DNA of 53,027 nt from the NCBI GenBank assembly GCA_029268225.1, contig JAJUGJ010000024.1, positions 1-53,027 of the forward strand, written 5' to 3'. This DNA comes from Burkholderiales bacterium. Lineage in GTDB: Bacteria > Pseudomonadota > Gammaproteobacteria > Burkholderiales > Burkholderiaceae_C. Both the position numbers and the translations under genes were made by a program. How positions within the stretch are numbered: the first letter of the stretch is position 1; every line of letters starts with the position of its first letter. The notes beneath the pieces were generated by a model, which worked only from the letters and a program-made list of their open reading frames with translations, searched no databases and was not told where the DNA came from. Below are positions 34,381 to 44,276 of the stretch, piece by piece.

Positions 34381-35874
34381 TTAGGTCATCTGCGGGAACG
34401 CGAACTCGGGCCCGCGCGCGATGCTGTCGGGCCAGCGCTGCATCACGGCCTTGTGGCGGGTGTAGAAACGCACGCCTTCGGGGCCATAGGCGTGGTGGTC
34501 GCCAAACAGGCTGCGCTTCCAGCCGCCAAAGCTGTTGAAGGCCATGGGCACGGGCAGGGGCACGTTCACGCCCACCATGCCGACCTGGATGTGGCGCACG
34601 AACTCGCGGGCAATGCCGCCGTCGCGGGTGTAGACGGCGACGCCGTTGCCGTATTCATGGTCGTTGATGAGCTTCACGGCGGCCGCGATGTCGGGCACGC
34701 GCACCACGCACAGAACGGGGCCGAAGATCTCTTCGCGGTACACGCACATGTCGGGCGTGACGTGGTCGAGCAGGGTGCCGCCGACGAAGAAGCCGTTCTC
34801 ATGGCCGGGCACGCGCAGGCCGCGTCCATCGACCACCGCTTGCGCGCCTTCGGCGATGCCCTGGCCGATCAGGCCTTCGATGCGTTGCTGTGCCATGCGC
34901 GTGATGACCGGCCCCATCTCGGCGTCACGCTGGTGGCCCTCACCCACTTTCAACGCCTGCACACGCTCGCGTAGTTGCGCCACCAAGGTGTCGGCCACCT
35001 CGCCCACGGCCACGGCCACCGAGATCGCCATGCAGCGCTCACCGGCGGAACCATAGGCCGCGCCGATCAGCGCGTCCACCGCCTGGCCGACGTCGGCGTC
35101 CGGCATGACCACAAGGTGGTTCTTGGCACCGCCCAGGGCCTGCACACGCTTGCCGTGGCGAGCGCCTTCGGCGTAGATGTATTCGGCCACCGGGGTCGAG
35201 CCGACGAAGCTGACCGCCTGGATCACCGGATGCGCCAGGATGGCATCGACGATGGCCTTGTCCCCTTGCACCACGTTGAAGACGCCATCGGGCAGACCGG
35301 CTTCCTTCAGCCACGCGGCCATCAACAGGGACGGCGACGGGTCGCGCTCCGAGGGCTTGAGGATGAAGGTGTTGCCGCAGGCCAGCGCGATGGGGAACAT
35401 CCACATCGGGACCATGGCGGGGAAGTTGAAGGGCGTGATGCCAGCGACCACGCCCAGGGGCTGGCGCATGGACCAGGCGTCGATGCCGCGGGCGATCTGG
35501 TCGGTGAACTCGCCCTTCATCAGCTGCGGGATGCCGGTGGCGAACTCGACGACCTCGATGGCGCGGGCGACTTCACCTAGCGCGTCGGGCAGGGTCTTGC
35601 CGTGCTCTTGCACGATGAGCTCGGCCAGTTCGGTGCTGCGCTGTTGCAAGATGGCCAGGAACTTGAACATCACGCGGGCGCGGGCCAGCGGCGGCTGAGC
35701 CGACCAGGCCGGGAACGCCGCCTGCGCGGCCACGACGGCGAGGTCCAGCTCGGCCGGGGTGCCCAGGTCCACCTGGCCTTGCACCTGACCCAGGGCGGGG
35801 TTGTAGATGTCGGCGGTGCGGCCGGAGGTGGAGGGCTGCACGCGGCCGCCGATGTGGTGGTGAACAGGGTACAT
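34381..35874 (-). CDS. mmsA: CoA-acylating methylmalonate/malonate-semialdehyde dehydrogenase
   Basis: A 497-residue aldehyde dehydrogenase of the MmsA subfamily, which converts malonate semialdehyde to acetyl-CoA and CO2 (and methylmalonate semialdehyde to propionyl-CoA) with NAD and CoA. It shows [15 protein letters not shown] (Asn150), the cofactor loop [13 protein letters not shown] and the catalytic Cys281 in [11 protein letters not shown]; the usual general-base Glu is absent, as in all MmsA. ATG 35874 was chosen; the frame extends to 35988 without family similarity. With the aminotransferase and alanine dehydrogenase it would finish beta-alanine breakdown. Confidence 0.95.
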   Translation of the reverse strand: MYPVHHHIGGRVQPSTSGRTADIYNPALGQVQGQVDLGTPAELDLAVVAAQAAFPAWSAQPPLARARVMFKFLAILQQRSTELAELIVQEHGKTLPDALGEVARAIEVVEFATGIPQLMKGEFTDQIARGIDAWSMRQPLGVVAGITPFNFPAMVPMWMFPIALACGNTFILKPSERDPSPSLLMAAWLKEAGLPDGVFNVVQGDKAIVDAILAHPVIQAVSFVGSTPVAEYIYAEGARHGKRVQALGGAKNHLVVMPDADVGQAVDALIGAAYGSAGERCMAISVAVAVGEVADTLVAQLRERVQALKVGEGHQRDAEMGPVITRMAQQRIEGLIGQGIAEGAQAVVDGRGLRVPGHENGFFVGGTLLDHVTPDMCVYREEIFGPVLCVVRVPDIAAAVKLINDHEYGNGVAVYTRDGGIAREFVRHIQVGMVGVNVPLPVPMAFNSFGGWKRSLFGDHHAYGPEGVRFYTRHKAVMQRWPDSIARGPEFAFPQMT

Positions 35875-35944
35875 GGTCAGACTCGGTGAAGGGATCGTCA
35901 AAGGGTAGCGCAGCGGGAACGGGGCATGGTCAGGGTAGGGGCGC

Positions 35945-37315
35945 TCAGCCTGGCTGGGCCGTGCGGCGCACCACGTCGCGCAGCACATCGACCATGCGGT
36001 GCAGTTCGTCGGGCGTGGCGATGAAGGGCGGGCCCATGGCCAGGGTGTCGCCGGTGAAGCGCAGCAGGAGGCCTTGCTGCATGGCCATCTCGAACACCGT
36101 CATGGCGCGGCGGCCAGGTTGGCCTTCCCACGGGGCGAGGTCGATGGCACCGCAGAAGCCGAAGTTGCGGATGTCGGTGATGCCGGGCTCGCCTTTCAAG
36201 CTGTGCAGGCCGTCTTCCAGCACGGTGGCCAGGCTGGCGGCGCGCTCGATCAGGCCATCGGCCTGCAGGATGTCGAGCACGGCATGGCCCACGGCGGCGG
36301 CCAGCGGGTGGCCCGAGTAGGTGTAGCCGTGCATGAACTCGACCGCGTAGTCCGGTGCGTTCACGCCCATGAAGGTGTCGTACAGGGCCTGGCTGGCGAT
36401 GACCCCGCCCATGGGCACGGTTCCATTGGTGATGCCCTTGGCAAAGGTGATGAGGTCGGGCGTGACGTCGAAGCGCTGGGCGCCAAAGGGGGTGCCCAGG
36501 CGGCCGAAGCCGGTGATGACTTCATCGAAGATCAGCAAGATGCCATGGCGGGTGCAGATCTCGCGCAGCTTTTGCAGGTAACCCACCGGGGGCACGAGCA
36601 CGCCGGTGGAGCCTTGCACGGGCTCGACGATGACGGCGGCGATGGTGCTGGCGTCGTGCAGGGCCACCAGACGCTCCAGCTCGTCGGCCAGGTGGGCGCC
36701 CCAGGTCGGCTGGCCTTTGGAGAAGGCCATGTGGGCGGGGGACCAGGTGTGGGGCAGGTGGTCCACGCCAGGCAGCATCACACTGCCGAACATCTTGCGG
36801 TTGGCGACCATGCCACCGGCCGAGATGCCGCCAAAGCCCACGCCGTGGTAGCCGCGCTCGCGACCGATGATGCGATAGCGCCCGCCCTCGCCGCGCAGGC
36901 GGTGGTAGCCGATGGCCATCTTGATGGCGGTGTCCACCGACTCGGAGCCGGAATTGGCGAAGAAAACGCGGTTGAGCCCAGCGGGGGCCAGCTCGGCGAT
37001 GCGGCCGGCCAGCTTCAACGAGCCGGGGTGGGCCACCTGGAAAGCAGGGGCGTAGTCCAGCGTGGCGGCCTGGCTGCGCAAGGCTTCGACGATCTTGGGA
37101 TGACCGTGGCCCAGCGGGCAGCACCACAGGCCCGAGAGCGCGTCGAACAACTGGCGTCCGTCCGAGGTCTGGTAATAGGCGCCTTGCGCGCCCACGACGA
37201 CCTTGGGGTGCTGCTGGAAGTAGCGGTTGGGCGTGAAGGGCAGCCAGGCCGAGGGCAGGCCTTCGAGGGTGGCCGGGTCGGCGGTTTCGGTGGCGGGGTC
37301 AAAGGGCATGGGCAC
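35945..37315 (-). CDS. Omega-amino acid:pyruvate aminotransferase (beta-alanine type)
   Basis: A 456-residue class III PLP aminotransferase. PLP Lys is Lys293 in [11 protein letters not shown], with the cofactor Asp in [14 protein letters not shown] (Asp264) and the SGSES and GYHGVG phosphate-binding parts. It best fits beta-alanine:pyruvate transaminases (BauA-like), giving malonate semialdehyde and alanine. The related taurine:pyruvate enzyme is an alternative, but no xsc gene is here while mmsA follows directly. Alanine would be recycled by the alanine dehydrogenase upstream. Spacing to mmsA is 70 bases. Confidence 0.88.
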   Translation of the reverse strand: MPMPFDPATETADPATLEGLPSAWLPFTPNRYFQQHPKVVVGAQGAYYQTSDGRQLFDALSGLWCCPLGHGHPKIVEALRSQAATLDYAPAFQVAHPGSLKLAGRIAELAPAGLNRVFFANSGSESVDTAIKMAIGYHRLRGEGGRYRIIGRERGYHGVGFGGISAGGMVANRKMFGSVMLPGVDHLPHTWSPAHMAFSKGQPTWGAHLADELERLVALHDASTIAAVIVEPVQGSTGVLVPPVGYLQKLREICTRHGILLIFDEVITGFGRLGTPFGAQRFDVTPDLITFAKGITNGTVPMGGVIASQALYDTFMGVNAPDYAVEFMHGYTYSGHPLAAAVGHAVLDILQADGLIERAASLATVLEDGLHSLKGEPGITDIRNFGFCGAIDLAPWEGQPGRRAMTVFEMAMQQGLLLRFTGDTLAMGPPFIATPDELHRMVDVLRDVVRRTAQPG

Positions 37316-37360
37316 AGTCCAGCAAAAGAAAGGAATCCATTCGGGCCAGCGTGGCCGGCG

Positions 37361-38476
37361 TCACAAGCTCAGGGCGGCGAGCGGGTCGAGGTAAGCCCGG
37401 TCCAGCGCCTGCGCCACCCCGGGGTGGGTGAGGCGACCCCGGTGCACATTGAGGCCCTGTCGCAGGTGCGGGTCGTCGCGCAGGGCCTGCAGGCCGTGGT
37501 CGGCCAGCGCCAGCACAAAGGGCAGGGTGGCGTGGCCCAGCGCAAAGGCCGAGGTGCGCGGCACGGCACCGGGCATGTTGGCCACGCAGTAATGCACCAC
37601 GCCATCGACCACGAAGGTCGGGGCATCGTGGGTGGTCGGGTGCGAGGTTTCGGCACAGCCGCCCTGGTCGATGGCCACGTCCACGATGACCGAACCGGTG
37701 CGCATCTGGCTGACGGTCTGGCGCGTGATCAGCTTGGGGGCGGCGGCCCCGGGCACCAGCACGCCGCCGATGAGCAGGTCGGCCTGGGCCGCGTGCTGCT
37801 CGATGGCATCGCGGGTGGCGTAGGCGGTGCGCAGGCCGTGGCCGAACTGGGTCCACAGCCGGCGCAGCACCTCCAGGTTGCGGTCGATGACGGTGACCTG
37901 CGCGCCCAGGCCCAGGGCCATGGCTGCCGCGTGCATGCCGACCACGCCGCCGCCCAGGATCACAACCTGAGCCGGGGCCACGCCGGGCACCCCGCCGAGC
38001 AGCACCCCGCTGCCACCGGCGTGGCGTTGCAGGGCCTGCGCTCCGGCCAGCACCGACAGGCGCCCCGCCACCTCGGACATCGGCGCGAGCAGGGGCAGGC
38101 CGCCGGTGGGTGAGGTCACGGTCTCGTAAGCGATGCAGGTGGCGCCGCTGGCCATCAGGTCCTGGGTCTGGGCGAGGTCCGGGGCCAGATGCAGGTAGGT
38201 GAACAGGATCTGGTCGGCACGCAGACGCTGGCGCTCGATGGCCTGCGGCTCCTTGACCTTGACGATCAGTTGCGCACGCGCCCACACGGTGTCGGCATCC
38301 GGGGCGATGGTGGCGCCCGCCGCCTGGTAGTCGGCGTCGCTGGCCCCGATGCCCAACCCGGCGCCCGTCTCCACCCAGACCTCGTGGCCGTGGTGCACCA
38401 ACTCACGCACCGCCGCGGGCACCAGGCCGACGCGGAACTCCTGCACCTTGATCTCCTTGGGAACACCGACCAGCAT
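37361..38476 (-). CDS. ald: Alanine dehydrogenase
   Basis: NAD-dependent oxidation of L-alanine to pyruvate and ammonia. The 371-residue length is exactly typical. Substrate Lys75 (KVKEPQ) and catalytic His96 (YLHLA) are present, as are the NAD-binding [10 protein letters not shown] and [14 protein letters not shown] ribosome site supports ATG 38476. Lying 45 bases before the aminotransferase gene, it probably regenerates the pyruvate that the aminotransferase uses, making nitrogen available as ammonia. It is divergent from a broken MocR-type regulator. Confidence 0.95.
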   Translation of the reverse strand: MLVGVPKEIKVQEFRVGLVPAAVRELVHHGHEVWVETGAGLGIGASDADYQAAGATIAPDADTVWARAQLIVKVKEPQAIERQRLRADQILFTYLHLAPDLAQTQDLMASGATCIAYETVTSPTGGLPLLAPMSEVAGRLSVLAGAQALQRHAGGSGVLLGGVPGVAPAQVVILGGGVVGMHAAAMALGLGAQVTVIDRNLEVLRRLWTQFGHGLRTAYATRDAIEQHAAQADLLIGGVLVPGAAAPKLITRQTVSQMRTGSVIVDVAIDQGGCAETSHPTTHDAPTFVVDGVVHYCVANMPGAVPRTSAFALGHATLPFVLALADHGLQALRDDPHLRQGLNVHRGRLTHPGVAQALDRAYLDPLAALSL

Positions 38477-38615
38477 GAACGACTCCGCACAAAGGGGGTT
38501 GGGATGGAGCCATCGTAGGCGCATCCCCGGGCCGGCGGCAAGACGGTGAAGCGGCAAGCTGGCAGACGACTTGCTTGGATGAGGCAACCGTACAGCCCCT
38601 TTTGCCTGCACAGTC
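38477..38615. promoter_or_regulatory. Divergent promoter region ald / mocR
   Basis: The 139-base gap contains the dyad GCAAG (38554-38558) and CTTGC (38570-38574), a possible MocR operator. A direct repeat CGGCAAG also occurs here (around 38534 and 38552), the kind of spaced repeat MocR dimers bind. No -10/-35 pair stands out. Confidence 0.35.
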
Positions 38616-40157
38616 ATGTCCGCCTCTCTCACCCTCTCTGTGGCCTCTCCGTCCTGGCTGGATGGCTTGCAACGCACCTTGCAGGGGGCCCGACCTGCCT
38701 CCGGTGAGGCGAAGCGGCCCCGCGCCGCACCGGGGGTCAGCCTGGTGCAACAGCTGACGCAGGCCATCGAGCAGGCCGTTCAGCAGGGCGAGTTGCGCGC
38801 GGGCAGTCGATTGCCCTCGGTGCGCGCGCTGGCGGCCCGCCTGGGCATCAGCACCTTCACGGTGGCCGAGGCCTACACCGGTCTGGTGTCGCGGCGGGTG
38901 CTGTCGGCCCGGCGGGGCGCGGGCTACCACGTGGCCTCGGCGCACCTGAGCGCCCGTCGGCCCAGCCCCGATCTGGCGCTGTCACCGCGCATCAGTGACG
39001 ACTGGCTGAGCCTGAACATGTTCGCGCAAGGCCGTGACCTGCTGGCCGCCGGCTGCGGCTGGCTGCCCCTGAGCTGGTATGGCGAGAACGATTTTCACGC
39101 GGCCCTGCGCCAGGCCACCCGCATCGCCGGAGAACACCTCGCCAGCTATGGCCACCCGCTGGGCTACGCGGGCCTGCGCCAGTAACTGGCCGGCGAGTTG
39201 AGCGAGCGCCTGGGACCGGTGAATGCCGACCAGATCGTGCTGACCCACGGCGTGACGCACGGCTTCGAGCTGGTGATGATGGGCCTGCTGCAACCGGGCG
39301 ACACCGTGCTGGTGGAGGAGCCCGGTTACTGGAACCTGCATGCGCAGCTGCGCTGCCACGGTCTGCGCCCCATCGGTGTGCCGCGCACCGCGGCGGGGCT
39401 GGACCTGGCCGAACTGGCGCGCCTGGCCGAGCTGCACCGCCCGCGTGCCATCTTCGTCACCACCGTGGGGCACAACCCCTTGTCGACCACGCTGTCGCTG
39501 CGGCAGGCCCACCAGCTGCTGGCCCTGGCCGAGCGGCACGATCTGTGGGTGATCGAAGACGACATCTTTCGGGACCTGGATGCGCCGCACGCCCCGTCGC
39601 TGGCCGGGCTCGACGGCCTGCACCGCGTGCTGGTGCTGGGCGGGTTTTCAAAGACGATCGCACCAGCGATCCGCGTGGGTTATGTGGCCTGCCCACCCGC
39701 GCTGGTGCAGACGCTGGTGCGCATCAAGATGACCTGCGGGCTGACCACGTCCGAGATCAACGAGCGCGCCGCCGCCCGGGTGCTGGCCGACCCGGCCCAC
39801 CGCCGCTATCTGGAGCGTATCCGCCACCGGCTGGCCGCCGCCCGCGAGCGCGTGGTCGATGCCCTGTCCGAGATCGGCCTGCAGCCCCTGGCCTTGCCCG
39901 ACAGCGGCCTGTATGTGTGCGCGGGCTGGCCAGCCGCCGGTGCCGACGACGACCCGCATGCGGTCACCGACCACGCCCGCCAGGCGCGCACGCTGGCCCA
40001 GGCGGCGCTGGCCGAGGGCATCGCGCTGGCACCGGGCGATTACTTCCTGCTCGAGCCACGCGCGACCTCGTGGTTCCGCTTCAACGTGGCGCACGCCGAC
40101 GACCCGCGCCTGCGCGCCTTTTTGCAGCGGGCCGCGCGTCAGTTGCCCCACCCCTGA
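38616..40157 (+). pseudogene. MocR/GntR-type aminotransferase-like regulator, interrupted by TAA
   Basis: One continuous reading frame of 513 codons coding for an N-terminal GntR winged helix (QQLTQAIEQAVQQGELRAGS, RLGISTFTVAEAYTGL) fused to a class I aminotransferase-like domain with TTVGHNPLS, VIEDDIFRDLD and the PLP Lys in GGFSKTIAPAIRVGY. It is split by a single in-frame TAA at 39183-39185, between GYAGLRQ and LAGELSERLG; no frameshift is needed. Everything after the stop remains well conserved, so the change is recent or a sequencing error. Such regulators control beta-alanine, taurine and GABA genes; the divergent ald operon was the likely target. The N-terminal 189 residues could still bind DNA. 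Confidence 0.88.
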
Positions 40158-40202
40158 GTGCGGTCCTCTCGGCCGAGATCGGCCCGGATCAGCCCCAAAA
40201 CA

Positions 40203-40231
40203 GTGCCAGATCGGGCCCTTGGGTCTGGCAC
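40203..40231 (+). terminator. Hairpin after the MocR frame
   Basis: GTGCCAGA (40203-40210) and TCTGGCAC (40224-40231) pair perfectly around 13 bases. It lies 45 bases after the MocR stop. Without a U run it may be a weak terminator or a regulatory element for the ABC operon. Confidence 0.4.
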
Positions 40232-40260
40232 AGAACTCGCATGAGGTCTCGCATCCAAAC

Positions 40261-40276
40261 CTGACCACACGGTCAA
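40261..40276 (+). promoter_or_regulatory. RutR-like operator before the ABC operon
   Basis: CTGACCACACGGTCAA fits the E. coli RutR consensus TTGACCA-NN-TGGTCAA at 12 of 14 defined positions. It is 19 bases before the first ABC gene. A nearly identical, perfect site lies in front of preT (50420-50441). Confidence 0.65.
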
Positions 40277-40294
40277 CTTCCCGGTCACTGCCCC

Positions 40295-41122
40295 ATGAAC
40301 GCGCCCGAGATGCTTGCCTCCACGGCCCCCCCGGCCAACCAGCCGGTGTTCGGCCGACCCGTCGTGCAGATCCAGCAGGCCAGCGTGGTCTACCCGGCGC
40401 CCGACGCCCCGGTGCGGGCCTTGCACGAGGTGGACCTGGAAATCCGTCAGGGCGAGTTCATCTCGCTGATCGGGCCCTCGGGCTGCGGCAAGACCACGCT
40501 GCTGCGCGTCATCGCCGACCTGGAGTCCATCACCTCGGGCACGGTTCGGGTCAATGGCCTGAGTCCGCACGATGCCCGCCTGGCGCGCGCCTATGGCTAT
40601 GTCTTCCAGGCCGCGGCCTTGCTGCCCTGGCGCACGGTGCTGTCCAACGTGATGCTGCCGCTGGAGCTGCAAGGCACCCCGCCCGAGGTCGCCCGCGAGA
40701 TCGCCCGCACCCAGCTGGCCCGCGTAGGCCTGGCGCAGTTCGAACAGAAGTACCCCTGGCAGCTGTCGGGCGGCATGCAGCAGCGGGTGTCGATCGCGCG
40801 TGCCCTCGGCTTCGAGCCCAAGCTCTTGATGATGGACGAGCCTTTCGGGGCGCTTGATGAGATCACACGCGACGACCTCAACGCCCAGCTGCAACAGCTG
40901 TGGCAGCGCGAGCAGCGCACGGTCGTCTTCGTCACGCACTCGATCGCCGAGGCGGTGTACCTGTCGACCCGCATCGTGGTGATGTCGCCGCGGCCCGGGC
41001 GCATCGTCAAGGTGATCGACTCGCCGCTGCCGGCCGAGCGCACGCTGGCCCTGCGCGACACCCCCGCCTTCATGGCCCTGGCGCACGAGGTGCGCGAGGC
41101 CCTGGCCGACGGCCACCACTGA
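40295..41122 (+). CDS. ABC transporter ATP-binding protein (NitT/TauT type)
   Basis: A 275-residue ATPase of the nitrate/sulfonate/taurine class. Walker A GPSGCGKTT (60-68), Q-loop VFQAAALLPWR, signature LSGGMQQR and Walker B LLMMDEPFGALDE are intact, with the switch His in VTHSIAEAVYL. It starts an operon of ATPase, two permeases, binding protein and TetR regulator. Together with the reductive pyrimidine genes it probably energises uptake of a pyrimidine or its breakdown product. Confidence 0.93.
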   Translation: MNAPEMLASTAPPANQPVFGRPVVQIQQASVVYPAPDAPVRALHEVDLEIRQGEFISLIGPSGCGKTTLLRVIADLESITSGTVRVNGLSPHDARLARAYGYVFQAAALLPWRTVLSNVMLPLELQGTPPEVAREIARTQLARVGLAQFEQKYPWQLSGGMQQRVSIARALGFEPKLLMMDEPFGALDEITRDDLNAQLQQLWQREQRTVVFVTHSIAEAVYLSTRIVVMSPRPGRIVKVIDSPLPAERTLALRDTPAFMALAHEVREALADGHH

Positions 41123-41132
41123 GGAGCCCGGC

Positions 41133-42050
41133 ATGGCGCTCGCCTCGTCCTTGTCCACCGCCCCATCACGCTGGCGCCAGGCGGTCGCGCGCGCCTTGCC
41201 CGTGGGCGTCGTGCTGGCCGTGTTGCTGCTGGGCTGGTACGCGCTGAGTGTGGCTCTCAATGCCAGTGGCGTGATCGAACGGGTGCTGGGCGGGCCGGCC
41301 GGCGCCTGGGGCTGGCGCGACCTGATCTGGGCGACCTGGCACCAGCAGCGTGCCGTGCTGCCCGCGCCGCACCAGATCGCGCTCGACATCTGGCACAGCC
41401 TGCTGGACTGGCCGCTGGACGATCCACGCAACCTGCTGCTGCACACCCGCGTCACCGCCGAAGCCACCTTGCTGGGCTTCGTGCTGGGCACGGCCCTGGG
41501 CTTGCTGCTGGCGGTGCTCATCGTGCACGCGCCCACGCTGGAGCGCGCCGTGCTGCCCTGGATCGTGGCCTCGCAGACCGTGCCGGTGCTGGCCATCGCC
41601 CCCATCGTGCTGGTGGTGCTGGGCAGCCTGGGCTTCAGCGGCGTCTTGCCCAAGGCGGTGATCGCCATGTACCTGTGCTTCTTCCCGGTCACCGTGGCCA
41701 TGGTGCAGGGCCTGCGCGCCCCCCAGACGCTCGATCAGGAGCTGATGCACACCTACGCCGCCACGCGGATGCAGACCCTGTGGGTGCTGCGCCTGCCCGC
41801 CGCCTTGCCCTATCTGTTCCCGGCGCTGCGCGTGGGCATCGCCGCCGGCTTGGTGGGCGCCATCGTGGCCGAGCTGCCCACCGGCGCGCAAGCCGGCCTG
41901 GGCGCGCGCCTGCTCACCAGCTCCTACTACGGCAACACCGTGCAGATCTGGTCCGCCCTGTTGATGGCCGCCGTGCTGGGCATGGTGCTGACCGCCGCGG
42001 TCGGCCTGCTGGAGCGCGCGGTCCTGCGCGGTCGCGGCCCCAAGCTCTGA
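41133..42050 (+). CDS. ABC transporter permease
   Basis: A 305-residue BPD_transp_1 permease with about six membrane segments and an EAA-type cytoplasmic loop (ELMHTYAATRMQTLWVLRLPAAL) that contacts the ATPase. GAGGAG lies just before the start. It resembles the permeases of NitT/TauT systems for pyrimidines or thiamine precursors. It pairs with the second permease downstream, suggesting a heterodimer. Confidence 0.92.
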   Translation: MALASSLSTAPSRWRQAVARALPVGVVLAVLLLGWYALSVALNASGVIERVLGGPAGAWGWRDLIWATWHQQRAVLPAPHQIALDIWHSLLDWPLDDPRNLLLHTRVTAEATLLGFVLGTALGLLLAVLIVHAPTLERAVLPWIVASQTVPVLAIAPIVLVVLGSLGFSGVLPKAVIAMYLCFFPVTVAMVQGLRAPQTLDQELMHTYAATRMQTLWVLRLPAALPYLFPALRVGIAAGLVGAIVAELPTGAQAGLGARLLTSSYYGNTVQIWSALLMAAVLGMVLTAAVGLLERAVLRGRGPKL

Positions 42051-42060
42051 AGCTCACCCC

Positions 42061-43230
42061 ATGATCCGCCCCACCGCTCCCTCCTCCGCGCCTGGCGCCT
42101 TGCTGGCCGTGTTCGCCCTGGCCCTGCTGTGCCTGTCCGGCCCCTTCGCACTCCTGATGGTCGATCCGGGTGACTATGTGCTGCAGCCCCGGGCCTGGTG
42201 GCAAGCCGACAGCGTGGCCGCGCAGGTGCTGCAACTCGGTACCGCGCTGTGCCTGCTCGCCGCGGCCGTGCTGGCCCTGCGTCCCACGCCGGGGCGCCTC
42301 CGCAACGCGGTGCTCACCACCCTGGCACTGGCCGGTGCCCTCGGTCTCATCGCACTCGCGCCGACCGACGAAAGCCGTGTGCCCGGTCACGCCTACTGGT
42401 TGGCCACGCTGGCCCTGATGCTGCTGGCCGTGGTCACCGTCCAGCGCGTTGCCGCGCTGCCCCTGCCGCGCTGGCTGGCCCCCCTCACAGCCGGTCTGTT
42501 CGGCCTGTGGATGCTGCTGCTGTGGGAGCAACTGGTCACCGCCTTCGCCGTGCCCCGCGTGCTGCTGCCGCCGCCCTCGGCGGTCGTGCTGGCCCTGTGG
42601 GAACATGCCGCCACGCTGTGGGGCGATCTGGTACAAACCGTCGGCAAAGCCGTGCTGATCGGCTATGCGCTGGGCTGTGGCCTGGGCGTGCTCACCGGCA
42701 TCGCCATCGACCGCCTGCCCTTCCTGCAACGCGGCCTGCTGCCGGTGGCCTCGCTCACCAGCACCATCCCGCTGGTCGGCATCGCCCCCATCGCGGTGAT
42801 GTGGTTCGGCTTCGACTGGCCCTCCAAGGCCGCCGTCATCGTGCTGATGACCTTCTTCCCCACCCTGGTCAGCACCCTGGCCGGCCTGGGTGCGGCGGGC
42901 AAGCTCGAGCGCGAGCTGATGCACTCGTATGCCGCCAGCTACCGCCGCACCCTGCTCGACCTGCGCCTGCCCGTGGCGCTGCCCTTCATCTTCAACGCGC
43001 TCAAGGTCAACGCCACCCTGGCGCTGATCGGCGCCATCGTGGCCGAGTTCTTCGGCTCGCCCACCCAGGGTCTGGGCTTTCGCATCTCCACCGAAGCCTC
43101 GCGCATGAACATGCCTCTGGTCTGGGCCACCATCGTCGTGGCCAGCGCGGTCGGCATGCTCGCCTACAGCGCCCTGAGCCGCCTGGAGCGACGCGTCAAT
43201 TTCTGGCACCCCTCGGTGCGTTCCGCCTGA
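42061..43230 (+). CDS. ABC transporter permease with extra N-terminal membrane segments
   Basis: A 389-residue permease. Residues 1-135 add about four hydrophobic segments (near 14-34, 56-73, 82-100, 108-126) ahead of a standard six-segment permease core, whose EAA loop reads ELMHSYAASYRRTLLDLRLPVAL. The extension is unusual among NitT/TauT permeases and of unknown function. It follows the first permease by 10 bases. Confidence 0.9.
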   Translation: MIRPTAPSSAPGALLAVFALALLCLSGPFALLMVDPGDYVLQPRAWWQADSVAAQVLQLGTALCLLAAAVLALRPTPGRLRNAVLTTLALAGALGLIALAPTDESRVPGHAYWLATLALMLLAVVTVQRVAALPLPRWLAPLTAGLFGLWMLLLWEQLVTAFAVPRVLLPPPSAVVLALWEHAATLWGDLVQTVGKAVLIGYALGCGLGVLTGIAIDRLPFLQRGLLPVASLTSTIPLVGIAPIAVMWFGFDWPSKAAVIVLMTFFPTLVSTLAGLGAAGKLERELMHSYAASYRRTLLDLRLPVALPFIFNALKVNATLALIGAIVAEFFGSPTQGLGFRISTEASRMNMPLVWATIVVASAVGMLAYSALSRLERRVNFWHPSVRSA

Positions 43231-43264
43231 TTTTGTCCCACCCCTCGTCCTACAGGAGCTCTCG

Positions 43265-44272
43265 ATGAACCGTCCTCTGTCTTCCACGTTCCGGCTGGCC
43301 CTGGTTGCGGCCGCCGCCGCCCTCAGTGTCGGGGCCCACGCCGCCGAAAAGGTCACCGTGCAGCTCAAGTGGGTGCCCCAGGCTCAGTTTGCGGGCTACT
43401 ACGTCGCCCAGGCCAAGGGCTATTACAAAGAGGCGGGGCTGGACGTGACCATCAAGCCCGGCGGCACCGATGTCTCGCCCGTGCAGGTGCTCGCCGGCAA
43501 GTCCGCCGACGTCATCGTCAACTGGATGCCCGATGCCCTGGCCGCCCGTGAAAACGGCGTCCCCCTGGTCAACATCGCGCAGATCTTCGACAAGTCCGGG
43601 ATGATGCTGACCTGCAAGAAGGCCAGCGGTGTCAACAGCCCCAAGGACCTCAAGGGCAAGACCCTGGGCGTCTGGTACGGCGGCAACGAATACCCCTTCC
43701 TGAGCTGGATGAGCAAGCTCGGCCTGCAACCGGGCAAGGACATCACCGTGCTCAAGCAGGGTTTCAACGTCGACCCGCTGCTGCAGAACCAGGCCGCCTG
43801 CATCTCCACCATGATCTACAACGAGTACTGGCAGGTGGTGGACGCGGGCGTGAAACAGTCCGACCTGGTGACCTTCTTCTACCAGGACCAGGGCGTGGCC
43901 TCGCTGGAAGACGGCCTGTATGTGCTCGGCCCCAACCTGCGTGACAAGGCTTTTGTGGCCAAGATGGCCAAGTTCCTCAAGGCCAGCTTCAAGGGCTGGA
44001 ACGACGCCGTGAAGAACCCCGCCGAGGCCGCCAAGATCGTCGTGGCCAACGACACCTCGGGCAGCGCCAGCCTGGCCGTGCAGACCCGCCAGATGGAGAA
44101 CGTGGCCAAGCTGATCAGCAACGCCAACACCCCGAAGATGGGCTACCTGGACCCGGCCGCGTACGAGCGCACCATCAAGGTCCTGATGGCCGGCGGCAGC
44201 GCCCCCGTCATCAAGAAGGACCCCGGCAAGGCCGCCATGACCCACCTCGTGTGGGAGCAGGCGGCAAAATAA
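43265..44272 (+). CDS. ABC transporter substrate-binding protein (NMT1/THI5-like)
   Basis: A 335-residue periplasmic binding protein with a Sec signal peptide cleaved after AHA (about residue 26). VTVQLKWVPQAQFAGYYVAQAKG and the GGTDVSPVQVLAGKSADV region are typical of the NMT1/THI5-like family, whose members bind pyrimidines such as HMP. That agrees with the pyrimidine-degradation neighbours; uracil, thymine, dihydrouracil or N-carbamoyl-beta-alanine are candidates. AGGAG precedes the ATG. Confidence 0.9.
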   Translation: MNRPLSSTFRLALVAAAAALSVGAHAAEKVTVQLKWVPQAQFAGYYVAQAKGYYKEAGLDVTIKPGGTDVSPVQVLAGKSADVIVNWMPDALAARENGVPLVNIAQIFDKSGMMLTCKKASGVNSPKDLKGKTLGVWYGGNEYPFLSWMSKLGLQPGKDITVLKQGFNVDPLLQNQAACISTMIYNEYWQVVDAGVKQSDLVTFFYQDQGVASLEDGLYVLGPNLRDKAFVAKMAKFLKASFKGWNDAVKNPAEAAKIVVANDTSGSASLAVQTRQMENVAKLISNANTPKMGYLDPAAYERTIKVLMAGGSAPVIKKDPGKAAMTHLVWEQAAK

Positions 44273-44276
44273 GGGC

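Noticed and set aside
35866..35935. Two CATGGTCAG copies between mmsA and the aminotransferase as RutR half-sites
   Set aside because: Each is only a half-site without an inverted partner and one overlaps the mmsA start codon.
35999..38113. 704-residue plus-strand frame across the aminotransferase and ald
   Set aside because: Shadow frame opposite two well-supported enzymes.
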